From CAIQPS01 sp963843455 (GTDB taxonomy: Bacteria; Actinomycetota; Thermoleophilia; RBG-16-64-13), in the NCBI GenBank assembly GCA_963843455.1, contig CAWJKE010000016.1:186001-250000 (forward strand): a DNA stretch of 64,000 bases. The letters are read 5' to 3'. Below are positions 1 to 7,988 of this stretch, one piece after another. The position numbers and the translations under genes are program-made. Below the pieces are notes generated by a model, which saw only the letters and a program-made list of their open reading frames with translations, had not been told where the DNA came from and did not search any database. Numbering within the stretch: position 1 is the first letter of the stretch; every line of letters begins with the position of its first letter.

Positions 1-111
1 GATGCTCCCCACAGCGACCCCACCCTGTGAGCCCGCCCATGCCACCAGGGCGGCGACGAGAACGACCACGAGCGACGCTCCGATCGAAGAGGCTCCCTGC
101 TTGCGGGCCAT
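1..111 (-). CDS. N-terminus of a membrane protein, gene runs off the window
   Basis: Thirty-seven codons read leftward from an ATG at 111 and stay open to the window edge. An AGGAG element lies 7-8 bases upstream of that ATG, which supports the start. The peptide begins MARKQGASS and then has a run of Val, Leu and Ala (about residues 12-26) that would form one transmembrane helix, followed by a Gly-rich stretch. The appearance recalls the N-terminus of DUF1295/steroid-reductase-like membrane proteins, but this is only a guess from a short fragment. It is transcribed divergently from the gene at 487. Confidence 0.55.
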   Translation of the reverse strand, partial: MARKQGASSIGASLVVVLVAALVAWAGSQGGVAVGSI

Positions 112-486
112 GTGATGCTCCTGTCGCACGGTTTCGGCTCACGCGAACTCGATAGCAATGGTAGCAGGACGTGTTCGGGGCCTCACTCCCGCGGCAGCAC
201 ACCGGGTGGACAAGTCCTGAAGGTCGACTAGCCCTTTCTCTGACGGTACCAAGCGAGGGCATCTCTGTTTGCGCCTGACCTGCTATGCGAATCGAGCTCT
301 CGGCAAAGGCGGCCTCCATCTGCGGAATACCAGTTGAGGATAGGGGTTCTGGAGTAGCCGGAAAGTCTCGGAACCAGCCACGGCCACCGTCTGGCCATGT
401 TGAACGCCCCTCGATCGCCAAAGTTGCAGCGACGGCGTACTTCCAAGATGATAGGTGAGCAAACACGCGCAACAGGAGAGGTTCAC
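112..486. other. Intergenic region between divergent genes
   Basis: This 375-base gap separates two divergent genes and must hold both promoters. Open frames on either strand here have no family-like composition and no good ribosome site. No repeat, RNA or clear operator was recognised. Confidence 0.5.
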
Positions 487-1020
487 ATGGGGAAGCAGAA
501 GCTGATACTCCTGCTCATCAACGTCCTCGGGGGAGCGGCCGTCATCGGCAGCTACGTCCTGGGACTCCGGGGAGGGTCGAGCGCGGCCGTCCTCTGGGGA
601 GGAGTGCCCGAGAGTATCCGACCGGTCTACATGGTGTCCATGGTTATCTGCGCCCTGGGCTACTTCGCCTTCCTGTACTTCCTCCTCGTGAGGACCGTCC
701 CGGGTGAAGTGGTCATAAGCGGCCGGTTCGGCTACAGCTTGTTCTACTCGATCTTCCTGCTGATCCTGGTCCCCTCCGCCTTCTGGATGCCGCTCACGAA
801 CCTCTACGTCGACGATCCCCAGACAGGCACGTGGATAGCCGTGCGAGTGGTGCTGGCCATCGTGGGGCTTGCCTCGATCGCGCTGGCCTGGGCGTTGCTC
901 ACGCTACGGCCCAACAATCGCGGCGCGGCATACTGGTCGGCGGTGGCGGGGGCCTGCTACTTCGCGCTCCACACGGCCGTCCTGGACGCCATCATCTGGG
1001 CTGCGTTGTTCAGGACGTGA
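487..1020 (+). CDS. Unknown polytopic membrane protein (177 aa)
   Basis: The frame is open from 397, but the ATG at 487 is preceded by AGGAGAGG at a normal spacing and starts directly with a hydrophobic helix, so it is the better start. About five transmembrane segments are visible: near residues 5-25, 50-68, 82-102, 117-137 and 150-172. The loops are short and carry no recognisable catalytic or metal motif. I do not recognise the family. It stands alone on the plus strand, divergent from the partial membrane gene at the window edge. Confidence 0.75.
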   Translation: MGKQKLILLLINVLGGAAVIGSYVLGLRGGSSAAVLWGGVPESIRPVYMVSMVICALGYFAFLYFLLVRTVPGEVVISGRFGYSLFYSIFLLILVPSAFWMPLTNLYVDDPQTGTWIAVRVVLAIVGLASIALAWALLTLRPNNRGAAYWSAVAGACYFALHTAVLDAIIWAALFRT

Positions 1021-1271
1021 GGAAGGGCACGGCATGACACGCGAGGCGTGGGCCCCCCGGCCGATAACCGGGCACCCTCCTGAATCCCGTCTGGCAGTCG
1101 ACCGGGAAGGCCCGATAGAGAGCCGGTACCTCAGGCTGCAGTACTGGCGGCCTCCGCGGCGCGTTGGTGACGTATTCCGGGTATGCTGGGTTTGGTACGT
1201 GCCCCGGCATCAGGACTTGGCCCCGGCGGGACCAGTCAGAGCGACCAGACCAAGGAATGAGGCATTGGCAG

Positions 1272-1607
1272 ATGGAAGAACTCGAGAAGCAGGTGCCGGT
1301 CATCGCAGATGAGACGGTGGAGACCGCGCAAGTGATTGCGGAACCGGTCGAAGACGAGGTCCGCGAGGAACCCGCGGAGGTCGAAGACGCCCCCGCTAAA
1401 CCCGCAAAGATCGAGGCCGAGATAGAGGAGACCCTGACCCGGACGAAGGTGATCTCCCGCCTCAAGGCGATCGTGTTTGAGCTTGAAGGTGGAAGCCTGG
1501 TCGTTGAGGGCGTACCGGTGGGAGAACTCACCGATCCGGTGGACTTCGAGCTCGAGTATTCGGAGAAGCACGGCAAGCACAAGCTCGAGATCGAGCTGAA
1601 GTGGTAG
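1272..1607 (+). CDS. Amphi-Trp domain protein
   Basis: A 111-residue acidic protein. The first 55 residues are Glu/Ala/Pro-rich and look disordered. The C-terminal half (from TRTKVISRLKAI) has the pattern of the amphi-Trp domain: a helix, then alternating short strands ending in a KHKLEIELKW-type tail whose last residue is the conserved Trp. The start chosen is the ATG at 1272 with GAGG about 9 bases upstream; an in-frame ATG at 1257 would add five residues. The domain is common in archaea and actinobacteria but its function is not established. It is followed 34 bases later by a small coiled-coil gene in the same direction. Confidence 0.75.
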   Translation: MEELEKQVPVIADETVETAQVIAEPVEDEVREEPAEVEDAPAKPAKIEAEIEETLTRTKVISRLKAIVFELEGGSLVVEGVPVGELTDPVDFELEYSEKHGKHKLEIELKW

Positions 1608-1641
1608 TACCGAAGCCGTCCGGAGGGCAGGCGAGGTTGAA

Positions 1642-1863
1642 ATGAAAGATCCCGAAGAGATGACAGTCGACGAACTGAACGAGTACCTGTCCAGGCTGAA
1701 GGTCGACCTCGAGGACCTCGAAGAGGAGAGGATATTCGTCCTCGGTCAGACTGGTCTTCACGTGTCTGCGGGCGCAGTCGCAAAGTACGAAGCCGAGTCC
1801 GCCTCGCTGAGGGGTCGAATCGACAGCGCCGAGCAACTCGCCCGCGCCAAACAGAAAGAATAG
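1642..1863 (+). CDS. Small coiled-coil protein (73 aa)
   Basis: A 73-residue, strongly charged protein. Residues 8-35 form a heptad-like helix rich in Leu and Glu, and a second helix runs near 50-70, which suggests a helical hairpin. A CGAGG element precedes the ATG. It follows the amphi-Trp gene on the same strand and is probably co-transcribed. The arrangement resembles small DUF1192-type or 50S-associated coiled-coil proteins, but I cannot assign a family. It carries no Cys or other catalytic motif. Confidence 0.65.
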   Translation: MKDPEEMTVDELNEYLSRLKVDLEDLEEERIFVLGQTGLHVSAGAVAKYEAESASLRGRIDSAEQLARAKQKE

Positions 1864-1918
1864 CCTCCCCGTAGGAGAGCCCAGCGCTGCCAGGCCCGTC
1901 CTACCCGGCCGCGAAGCC

Positions 1919-2563
1919 CTACCCGGCCGCGAGCCGGGCACCCATCTCAAACGCCCTTTGGCAGTCGATCGGAAACTGTTCGTCTCGCCTCTTGGTCCTG
2001 GCCTCTACGTCGAACATGGCCGCGTTCACGGCCGAGTAGTCCGCGAACTGGTAGTTCTCGTGCGAGGTGAGGACTTCTGTCGTGCCCTTGAGGATCCCCA
2101 TGACGAGGGCGTGAAATTCGAATAGCACGTCGTACTTGACGGTCTTGACGAACTCCTCGGGACAGTTCATGGTGAAGATGAGGCCGCACGACACCTTCCC
2201 CGCGAAGGTCGAGACGCCGTACTCGTCGTAGGAAGCGCTGGGAAACAGCAGACGCTCTTGAAACGAGCGCATCTCTCCGGTCACATCGCCGAAGTAGATG
2301 GGTGAGCCCAGAAGGAGCACGTCGCTCTCAAGAACCCGCTCGAGCACCTCCCGCAGATCGTCGCGCATGGCGCAGAGCGAGCCGCAGGTGTTGCCTTTCC
2401 GCTTGCACGAGAAGCAACTGGTGCACCCCTGGTAGGTCAGGTCGTAGAGATGGACCAGTCTTGTCTGCGCCCCCACGCTTTCTGCACCCTCCAGGGCGTT
2501 CTTCAGCAGAGTGCCGGTGCTCCAGTCCTTTCGCGGACTGCCGTTCACTGCGATCACGTTCAT
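1919..2563 (-). CDS. Flavodoxin-family NAD(P)H-dependent FMN reductase
   Basis: A 214-residue protein with the multimeric flavodoxin/iron-sulfur flavoprotein fold. The FMN phosphate loop is GSPRKDWSTGTLL (residues 8-20). A Cys-rich segment CTSCFSCKRKGNTC lies near residue 48, and the flavin-contacting GSPIYFGDVTGEM lies near 86-98. The Cys cluster is the type that binds [4Fe-4S] in iron-sulfur flavoproteins, although spacing varies in this family. It probably reduces quinones, nitro compounds or metals, but the substrate cannot be read from sequence. A GTGGAG element precedes the ATG. It lies downstream of, and in the same direction as, the monooxygenase-like gene at 2658. Confidence 0.85.
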   Translation of the reverse strand: MNVIAVNGSPRKDWSTGTLLKNALEGAESVGAQTRLVHLYDLTYQGCTSCFSCKRKGNTCGSLCAMRDDLREVLERVLESDVLLLGSPIYFGDVTGEMRSFQERLLFPSASYDEYGVSTFAGKVSCGLIFTMNCPEEFVKTVKYDVLFEFHALVMGILKGTTEVLTSHENYQFADYSAVNAAMFDVEARTKRRDEQFPIDCQRAFEMGARLAAG

Positions 2564-2657
2564 GTTCGCTCCACTTGTCGGTCGTCGCTATGCACCCATG
2601 CTATCGCGCCGGATTCGATTCAGCCCGGAGTGGAGCGGTCCCGCATGCGGCAGGCGG

Positions 2658-2961
2658 CTATTCCCGCGTGACCTCGGCGGCCAGATCGTAAGCCCGGACA
2701 CTGACCCCATCCAGGAGTTCGCCGATCTTGGCTAGACGCTGCTTGAACCCCTCGCTCGCGCGCCACTCCTCGATGACCTGCGGCGTTGGGCCATTCGCCA
2801 AGGCTTATGAAATGCGTCGGGTCTTCTGTATCCCGGAACAGCCTGCCCCACCCTGGGGTGAAATCAGTGGTGCTCCAGCGGGCAAGCTCCCGCCAGGCAT
2901 CCACGAACTCCTGCTCGTGACCCGGCTTCGCGTGCCAATCTCCGGACGAATAGACGGCCAT
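2658..2961 (-). CDS. ABM/DabB-type small monooxygenase-like protein, frameshifted
   Basis: The protein starts at 2961 behind a strong GGAGGAGG site and reads MAVYSSGDWHAKPGHEQEFV, then a conserved-looking block ending FISLGEWPNA. At about 2782-2787 one extra base moves the frame. The correct continuation is QVIEEWRASEGFKQRL and a C-terminus ending at TAG 2658, giving 100 residues. The compact alpha-beta pattern and the length match antibiotic-biosynthesis-monooxygenase-like (DABB) domains, which act as small cofactor-free oxygenases or stress proteins. The shift may be a sequencing error or real decay. The gene is divergent from the arsenite exporter, 135 bases away. Confidence 0.65.
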
Positions 2962-3064
2962 GATGTGCCTCCTCCAGCAGGTTGCTCGTTTCTCCTCCCT
3001 TACTTCCCGTAGAGGGGGCCGGATAACCGTCCGTCGGGCATCAAGATCGAACATGGTGTAGCAT

Positions 3065-3086
3065 TATAACCGTACAAGCGATTATA
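3065..3086. promoter_or_regulatory. Imperfect palindrome upstream of the arsenite exporter (ArsR-like operator candidate)
   Basis: Two 8-base arms, TATAACCG and CGATTATA, pair with one mismatch around a 6-base spacer and end 10 bases before the acr3 ATG. A/T-rich palindromes of this size and position are typical binding sites for ArsR/SmtB-type repressors. No arsR gene is in the window, so the assignment is inference. Confidence 0.4.
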
Positions 3087-3096
3087 TGAGGCAGGC

Positions 3097-4236
3097 ATGA
3101 AGCGCCTTTCATTTCTTGACAGATACCTAACCCTCTGGATCTTCCTGGCCATGGCCATTGGGGTGGCGGCTGGTTACGTCTGGCCCCAGATCGGCAAAGC
3201 CATCCAGAGCGCCTCTATCGGCACTACTTCGATCCCCATAGCGATCGGCCTCATCGTCATGATGTACCCGCCGCTCGCTAAGGTGCACTACGAAGAACTG
3301 GGAGACGTTTTCCGCAACACGAAGATCCTGGGGCTCTCTTTGGTACAGAACTGGGTCATCGGTCCCATCCTCATGTTCTTCCTCGCCGTCCTGCTCTTGT
3401 CCGACAAGCCCGGGCTCATGCAGGGCGTGATCATGATCGGACTGGCCCGCTGTATCGCCATGGTCATCGTCTGGAACGAACTGGCCAAGGGCGACAGCGA
3501 GTACGCCGCTGGACTGGTGGCCTTCAACTCGGTGTTCCAGGTGCTCTTCTACTCGGTCTACGCCTACTTCTTCCTCACGGTTCTTCCCGGATGGCTCGGC
3601 CTGGAACAGGCGACCGTGCACGTGAGCATGGCCCAGATCGCCCAGAGTGTGGCGATCTATCTAGGCATTCCGTTCGTCGCCGGGATCATCACCCGGTTCA
3701 CCCTGCTGCGTTTCAAGAGCCGGGAGTGGTACGACCACGAGTTCATCCCCCGCATCAGCCCCATCACCCTGATCGCGCTCTTGTTCACCATCTTGGTGAT
3801 GTTCTCGCTCAAGGGAAAGATCATCGTACAACTGCCGCTCGATGTGGTCCGGGTGGCTATTCCACTGCTCATCTACTTCGTCATCATGTTCTTCGTCAGC
3901 TTCTACATGGGCAAGAGGGTGGGCGCCGATTACCGCAAAAGCACGACCCTGGCCTTCACCGCCGCGTCCAACAACTTCGAGCTGGCCATTGCAGTGGCCA
4001 TATCCGTGTTTGGCCTTGCCTCGGCGCAGGCTTTCGCCGCGGTCATCGGTCCGTTGGTGGAAGTGCCGGTGATGATCGGGTTGGTTAATGTCGCCTTCTG
4101 GCTCCAGCGTCGCTATTGGCCGGCCAACGAGACTGATGCAGCGTCAGCCCTGGCAACAGTGGAGGGTCAGGATCTGGGCTGCCCGACCGTGATCGGCCGC
4201 CCGTTTCAAGGAGAGACCAAGGCGGGAGATACGTAG
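3097..4236 (+). CDS. arsB: ACR3-family arsenite efflux permease
   Basis: A 379-residue polytopic membrane protein with about ten transmembrane helices. It carries the ACR3 hallmarks: an N-terminal LTLWIFLAMAIGV helix, MMYPPLAKV, the conserved Cys in LARCIAMVIVWNELA (helix 4), and the Glu in AASNNFELAIAVAI (helix 9). ACR3 proteins export As(III), and sometimes Sb(III), using the proton gradient. The length is somewhat above the usual 350 because of a polar C-terminal tail after residue 350. A palindromic operator candidate precedes it. A phosphoesterase gene follows 20 bases downstream and could share the transcript. Also known as acr3. Confidence 0.95.
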   Translation: MKRLSFLDRYLTLWIFLAMAIGVAAGYVWPQIGKAIQSASIGTTSIPIAIGLIVMMYPPLAKVHYEELGDVFRNTKILGLSLVQNWVIGPILMFFLAVLLLSDKPGLMQGVIMIGLARCIAMVIVWNELAKGDSEYAAGLVAFNSVFQVLFYSVYAYFFLTVLPGWLGLEQATVHVSMAQIAQSVAIYLGIPFVAGIITRFTLLRFKSREWYDHEFIPRISPITLIALLFTILVMFSLKGKIIVQLPLDVVRVAIPLLIYFVIMFFVSFYMGKRVGADYRKSTTLAFTAASNNFELAIAVAISVFGLASAQAFAAVIGPLVEVPVMIGLVNVAFWLQRRYWPANETDAASALATVEGQDLGCPTVIGRPFQGETKAGDT

Positions 4237-4256
4237 GACCGAAGGAGGTGTTGGCG

Positions 4257-4979
4257 ATGGAGACCCTGGCGCTCTTCTCTGACGTGCACGGCAACCGCTT
4301 GGCCCTTGAGGCGGTTCTCGATGATCTCGAGGCCCGAGAGATCCCGACGGCCTACTGTCTGGGCGATCTGGTGGGCTATGGTCCCGATCCCAATGGAGTG
4401 ATCGACCTGCTGCGCAGCCGTGGGATCGAGAGCCTGCTCGGCAACTACGACGAAGGCGTCGGCTGGGAGACGGGCGATTGCGGCTGCTTCTTCCCGGACG
4501 CCGAGGCCCAACGGATCGGCGAGGCGTCTTACGCCTTCACGGTGGCCACAGTGACCGCCGAGAACAAGGCGCATTTGCGCACTCTCCCGCGGGAATTACA
4601 CATCGAACTGGCTGGTAAGAAGGTCCACTTGGTGCACGGCAGTCCACGTCGCATCAACGAGTATCTGCTCCGCGATCGGGATGAACGAACCTATGTGCGG
4701 CTGGCGGAGGCCGAGTCGGATGATGTCCTCGCGTTTGGCCACACCCATGACCCGTGGTTCCGCTGGTACAAGGGCAGACTGTTCGTGAATGTGGGCTCGG
4801 TGGGGCGGCCAAAGGACGGCGATCCCCGAGCCATGTACGTCGTTCTCACGTCATCCGTAGGCGAGCCGGTGGATGTGGAGATCAGGAGGGTCGCGTACGA
4901 CGTGGGCGCGGTCGCCGCGGCCATTTTGGGCGTCGGCCTGCCGGCGACGCTCGCCGAGGCGTTGAGGGGCGGCCACTGA
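4257..4979 (+). CDS. Metallophosphoesterase (YfcE/MJ0936-like)
   Basis: A 240-residue calcineurin-like phosphoesterase. The metal-binding signature is complete: DVHGN (residues 9-13), GDLVGYGPDP (about 37-46), GNYDEG (about 64-69), HGSPR (about 126-130) and GHTHD (about 160-164). The frame is open from 4248, but AAGGAGG sits at the right distance for the ATG at 4257. These enzymes use two divalent metals to cleave phosphodiesters or phosphomonoesters, and some act on diadenosine polyphosphates or protein phosphates. The substrate here is unknown. It is followed after 17 bases by the selenoprotein gene, in the same direction. Confidence 0.9.
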   Translation: METLALFSDVHGNRLALEAVLDDLEAREIPTAYCLGDLVGYGPDPNGVIDLLRSRGIESLLGNYDEGVGWETGDCGCFFPDAEAQRIGEASYAFTVATVTAENKAHLRTLPRELHIELAGKKVHLVHGSPRRINEYLLRDRDERTYVRLAEAESDDVLAFGHTHDPWFRWYKGRLFVNVGSVGRPKDGDPRAMYVVLTSSVGEPVDVEIRRVAYDVGAVAAAILGVGLPATLAEALRGGH

Positions 4980-4996
4980 TCGGCCGGAAGTCGAAC

Positions 4997-5758
4997 ATGT
5001 CCATCCGTCTCGCAATCATCGCCGACTACGGGCCGGAGGACCCGTCGCGCCGGTCGGCGGAAAGGGCTCTCGCTCACGCGGCCGATGCCCTCAGTCTCGA
5101 GCTTGAGGTAGAGTGGTTACCTACCACCACGCTGGACAGAGACTCAAGCCGCGCCTCCTTGTCGGGATTCGACGGCATCTTCGCCCCCGGAGGCGACTAC
5201 GAGAACAAGGACGGCGGGTTGGCGGCGATCCGCTTCGCCCGAGAGGCGGGCTGGCCTTTCTTTGGCACCTGAGGAGGCTTTCAACATGCTCTGGTAGAGC
5301 ATGCACGCAATGTTCTGGGAGTACGCGACGCCGATCACGAAGAGACCGCGCCGCACGCGTCGACGCTCGTTATCACCCGGCTGGTATGCTCTCTTGGAGG
5401 CACGGAAGGGGTAACCTACGTGCTTCCGGGCACGCTCGCCTTCAAGGCGTATGGGGCTGACCGTTCTGTTGAGAAGTTCCTGTGCAACTACGGCCTGAAC
5501 GAACGCTATCGCGATCTGATGTTCGCGGGCGACCTCAGGATCGCGGGCGAGGACGGCGAGGGCAACGTGAGGATCATCGAGCTTCAGTCGCACCCCTTCT
5601 TCGTGGCCACCCTGTTCGTCCCCCAGTTGTCCTCGGGACCCGGCAGGCCGCACCCGCTCGTCGTGGCCTTCCTGCGGGCCGCCAAGGCGTTCCGCGGCTC
5701 CCGAGGATCTGGCGGCGTCCTCACCACCGAGAGGACAGGCGATGGCCAAGCAAACTGA
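4997..5758 (+). CDS. CTP synthase C-terminal-domain-related selenoprotein (in-frame UGA = Sec92)
   Basis: Reading through the TGA at 5270-5272 joins two open halves into one 253-residue class-I glutamine-amidotransferase-like protein. The N-terminal half ends GWPFFGT, the UGA follows, and the sequence continues GGFQHALVEHARN up to the stop at 5758. In CTP synthase relatives the nucleophile Cys sits in exactly this nucleophile-elbow position (G-x-C-x-G), so UGA replaces the catalytic Cys. A stem-loop fitting bacterial SECIS rules starts 12 bases after the UGA. The catalytic His/Glu of true amidotransferases is missing: the segment reads FVATLFVPQLSS where CTP synthase has QFHPEF. A family of such (seleno)proteins related to the CTP synthase C-terminus is known, with function undetermined. 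Translation needs SelA-D, not seen in this window. It overlaps the PRC-barrel gene by 17 bases. Confidence 0.88.
5285..5303 (+). promoter_or_regulatory. Bacterial SECIS element
   Basis: CATGCTC and GAGCATG form a perfect 7-bp stem (8 bp if T5292-A5296 also pair) capped by TGGTA, with GG at the start of the apical loop. The loop begins 20 bases after the UGA codon. Stem length, the loop G residues and the distance all fit the known bacterial SECIS pattern recognised by SelB. Confidence 0.85.
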
Positions 5759-6125
5759 CAGTCAGAACCCCTGGATCGGGCGGGAGCTATTCGACGCGCG
5801 CGGCCTGAAGATCGGCACGGTCAGTGGCCTTAGCCTTCCGCGCAGGAAGTTCGGCACCATTTGGCTGCTGGTGGAGACCGAGGCCGGTGATAAGGTGCCC
5901 GTGCCTCTCATCGGGATCCGCTCCTCGGGGGATCGTCTAGTGCTGCCGTACCCCAAGTCCTACGTAGAGAGCGGACCCACTGTGGCGCATGACGGGCCGC
6001 TCTCGCAGGCGGAGCTACGCCGGTTGGCCCTGCACTACGGCTTCGACGACCAACTGCCGGGCGCCGCCGGCTGCCACGGCTGCGGTCTCTGCCGGGCCGG
6101 GAGGCGAGCGGGGCGGCCTCGGTGA
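5742..6125 (+). CDS. PRC-barrel-like protein with Cys-rich tail
   Basis: A 127-residue protein. The first 90 residues match the PRC-barrel pattern: WIGRELFDARGLKIGTV, then a WLLVETE strand, PVPLIG, and RLVLPYPKSYVESGP, followed by SQAELRRLALHYGF. PRC-barrels occur in photosynthetic reaction-centre H subunits, RimM and many small stress-related proteins. The C-terminus carries CHGCGLCRAG, a CxxCxxC motif that could bind a metal, followed by a basic end. The start overlaps the last 17 bases of the selenoprotein gene in another frame, which implies translational coupling. The function is unknown. Confidence 0.75.
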   Translation: MAKQTDSQNPWIGRELFDARGLKIGTVSGLSLPRRKFGTIWLLVETEAGDKVPVPLIGIRSSGDRLVLPYPKSYVESGPTVAHDGPLSQAELRRLALHYGFDDQLPGAAGCHGCGLCRAGRRAGRPR

Positions 6126-6149
6126 CTCGCGCGAATCGGGGCTAGCTCG

Positions 6150-7490
6150 ATGGAACGCATCGACGTCATCGTTGTAGGCGCCGGACAGGCTGGCCTAGCC
6201 CTGAGTCACGAACTGAGCGCCGGCGGGGTGGAACACGTCGTGCTCGAGCGCGGCCGTGTGGGCGAGTCGTGGCGCCATCGCTATGACAGTTTCTGCTTGG
6301 TCACTCCTAACTGGACCGTGCGGTTGCCCGGCCACCCGTACCGCGGGCCGGACCCTGATGGCTTCATGGTGCGCGACGAGATCGTCGCCGACTTGGAAGA
6401 GTATGCCAGCGGTTTAGAGGCGCCGCTGCGTGAGGGGATCTTCGTGACCCGGGTGGAACCGCTACCCGAGGGCGGCTTTCTCGTTCGCACCCGGGCGGGG
6501 GATCTCAGCAGTCGCGCCGTGGTGCTGGCTACCGGTACCTTCCAGCGGCCCCATCGACCGGCGGTCGCCGAGACCTTGCCCCCCGGCCTGCCCCGGATCA
6601 ACGTCGACGCATACCGCAACGAAGGCGCCCTCCCCCCTGGGAAGGTGCTTGTCGTCGGGAGCGGCCAGTCCGGAGCGCAGATCTGCGAAGAGCTGTGCCA
6701 GGCGGGGCGCGAAGTCGTCCTGGCCTGTGGCAAGGCGGCCTGGGTCCCGCGTCGTCTCGGGGGCCGGGACATCTTCTGGTGGCTTGACAAGGTGGGTTTC
6801 TTCGACCAGACGCTGGAGAGCCTCCCCACCCCGGCCGCGCGCCTGATCCCCAATCCCATGGCAACCGGTCACGATGGCGGTCACGATCTGCACCTGCGTA
6901 CGCTCAAGGCCATGGGGGTGACTCTTGCCGGGCACTTCCTGGGGACGGAGAACGGTCGGGCCCACTTCGCGCCGGACCTGCCGGAGAGCGCCGCCTGGGG
7001 AGATCAGCGCTACCGTGACCTCATGGGTCTGATGAAGCGCTTCGCCGCGGAGCAGGGAATCGATCCGCCGCCGATGTACGAGCCGGAACCCCTTGTCGAC
7101 CGAGGGCCCGAATGGCTGGATCTCTCCGGCGTCGGCATCGTCATTTTCGCCGGCGGTTTCCGCCCGGGATACCTCTCCTGGCTGCCGCAGCCCCAGGCGT
7201 TCGACGATCTCGGCTTTCCACACCAGCAAGACGGGGTCAGCACGGTCGTCCCCGGGCTATTCTTTGTGGGCGTCCATTTCATGCGCACGCGCAAGTCCTC
7301 GCTCCTCTTCGGGGTGGGCGACGACGCCGGTCTCGTCTCCGGTCGAATCGGCGACTTCCTCAGGAGCGGACCCCCGTCACAGGATGCACAAAGCTGTAGG
7401 GCAGCCGATACCCCGATGGATAGGGATGAAAATGCGGCGCCGGAGCGTCGGCGTCCGGCCGGTTCAGCATGCCCAGAAGGGGCACCTTGA
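6150..7490 (+). CDS. FAD-dependent oxidoreductase / flavin-containing monooxygenase-like
   Basis: A 446-residue two-dinucleotide-binding-domain flavoprotein. The FAD motif VVGAGQAG lies near residues 8-15, and the NAD(P)H motif VVGSGQSGAQI near residue 170. GESWRHRYDSFCLVTPNW and an ATGTFQRP segment are typical of the CzcO/TrkA-like flavoprotein monooxygenase group. The C-terminal flavin motif is PGLFFVGVHFMRTRKSS. The last roughly 43 residues, after FLRSG, are Arg/Pro/Ala-rich and lie antisense to the conserved end of the SnoaL-like gene, so they are probably read-through without function. The substrate is unknown. It begins 24 bases after the PRC-barrel gene. Confidence 0.85.
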   Translation: MERIDVIVVGAGQAGLALSHELSAGGVEHVVLERGRVGESWRHRYDSFCLVTPNWTVRLPGHPYRGPDPDGFMVRDEIVADLEEYASGLEAPLREGIFVTRVEPLPEGGFLVRTRAGDLSSRAVVLATGTFQRPHRPAVAETLPPGLPRINVDAYRNEGALPPGKVLVVGSGQSGAQICEELCQAGREVVLACGKAAWVPRRLGGRDIFWWLDKVGFFDQTLESLPTPAARLIPNPMATGHDGGHDLHLRTLKAMGVTLAGHFLGTENGRAHFAPDLPESAAWGDQRYRDLMGLMKRFAAEQGIDPPPMYEPEPLVDRGPEWLDLSGVGIVIFAGGFRPGYLSWLPQPQAFDDLGFPHQQDGVSTVVPGLFFVGVHFMRTRKSSLLFGVGDDAGLVSGRIGDFLRSGPPSQDAQSCRAADTPMDRDENAAPERRRPAGSACPEGAP

Positions 7491-7974
7491 GCCAACCCCT
7501 CTCGAACGAGGTGAAGAAGGTCACGTTCCAGTGGAGCTTCTTGAAGAGCCACTTGCCGTCTTCCTTCACATACTCGTTCTCGTAGTAGCCGTGGACCCAC
7601 TGCTGCCGGGGGATGCCGCCCACGATCATGGCCTCGGCCAGCCAGGTGGTCCATCTCCCCTTGGCTGTGACGCCCGACGGGTCGATGTCGATGACGGCGC
7701 CATCCATGAGAATGAGGATGTTGATCCATCCCGGTGTCTCTGTCTGGCCGGGCTGGAGTAGATCGTTGTCCAGAAAGAACTTCTTCACCCCGGCTTTGCC
7801 AAGAAAGAGGCCGGTGCTCTCGATCTCGATGGATTCGGTGTCCTCCGAGAAGAGGCTCGCCACTTCCTCACGATGGTGGGCGTCCATGTAGAAGCCGTAC
7901 TTGCGCTGCATATCCTCGATGGCCTGGATATCCTCCAGGCGGATCACTTCGCGTTCGAGCTCATCCAGGTTCAT
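7360..7974 (-). CDS. SnoaL-like / NTF2-fold protein
   Basis: A 204-residue protein with the NTF2/SnoaL-like fold: an N-terminal helix containing LEDIQAIEDMQRKYGFYMD, a SLFSEDTESIEI strand, and a long beta-rich C-terminal half with WTTWLAEAM and YYENEYVKEDGKWLFKKLHW. The neighbour at 7989 is a paralogue; the two share the DGxW...L..LH.N core and the PYPSGY.....F.HP.TG C-terminus. Family members act as small isomerases, dehydratases or cyclases, or bind ligands. Its 3' end overlaps the convergent flavoprotein gene by 131 bases. The shared C-terminus with the paralogue shows that this strand is the coding one in the overlap. Confidence 0.85.
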   Translation of the reverse strand: MNLDELEREVIRLEDIQAIEDMQRKYGFYMDAHHREEVASLFSEDTESIEIESTGLFLGKAGVKKFFLDNDLLQPGQTETPGWINILILMDGAVIDIDPSGVTAKGRWTTWLAEAMIVGGIPRQQWVHGYYENEYVKEDGKWLFKKLHWNVTFFTSFERGWLKVPLLGMLNRPDADAPAPHFHPYPSGYRLPYSFVHPVTGVRS

Positions 7975-7988
7975 GATCCGCCGCCCCG

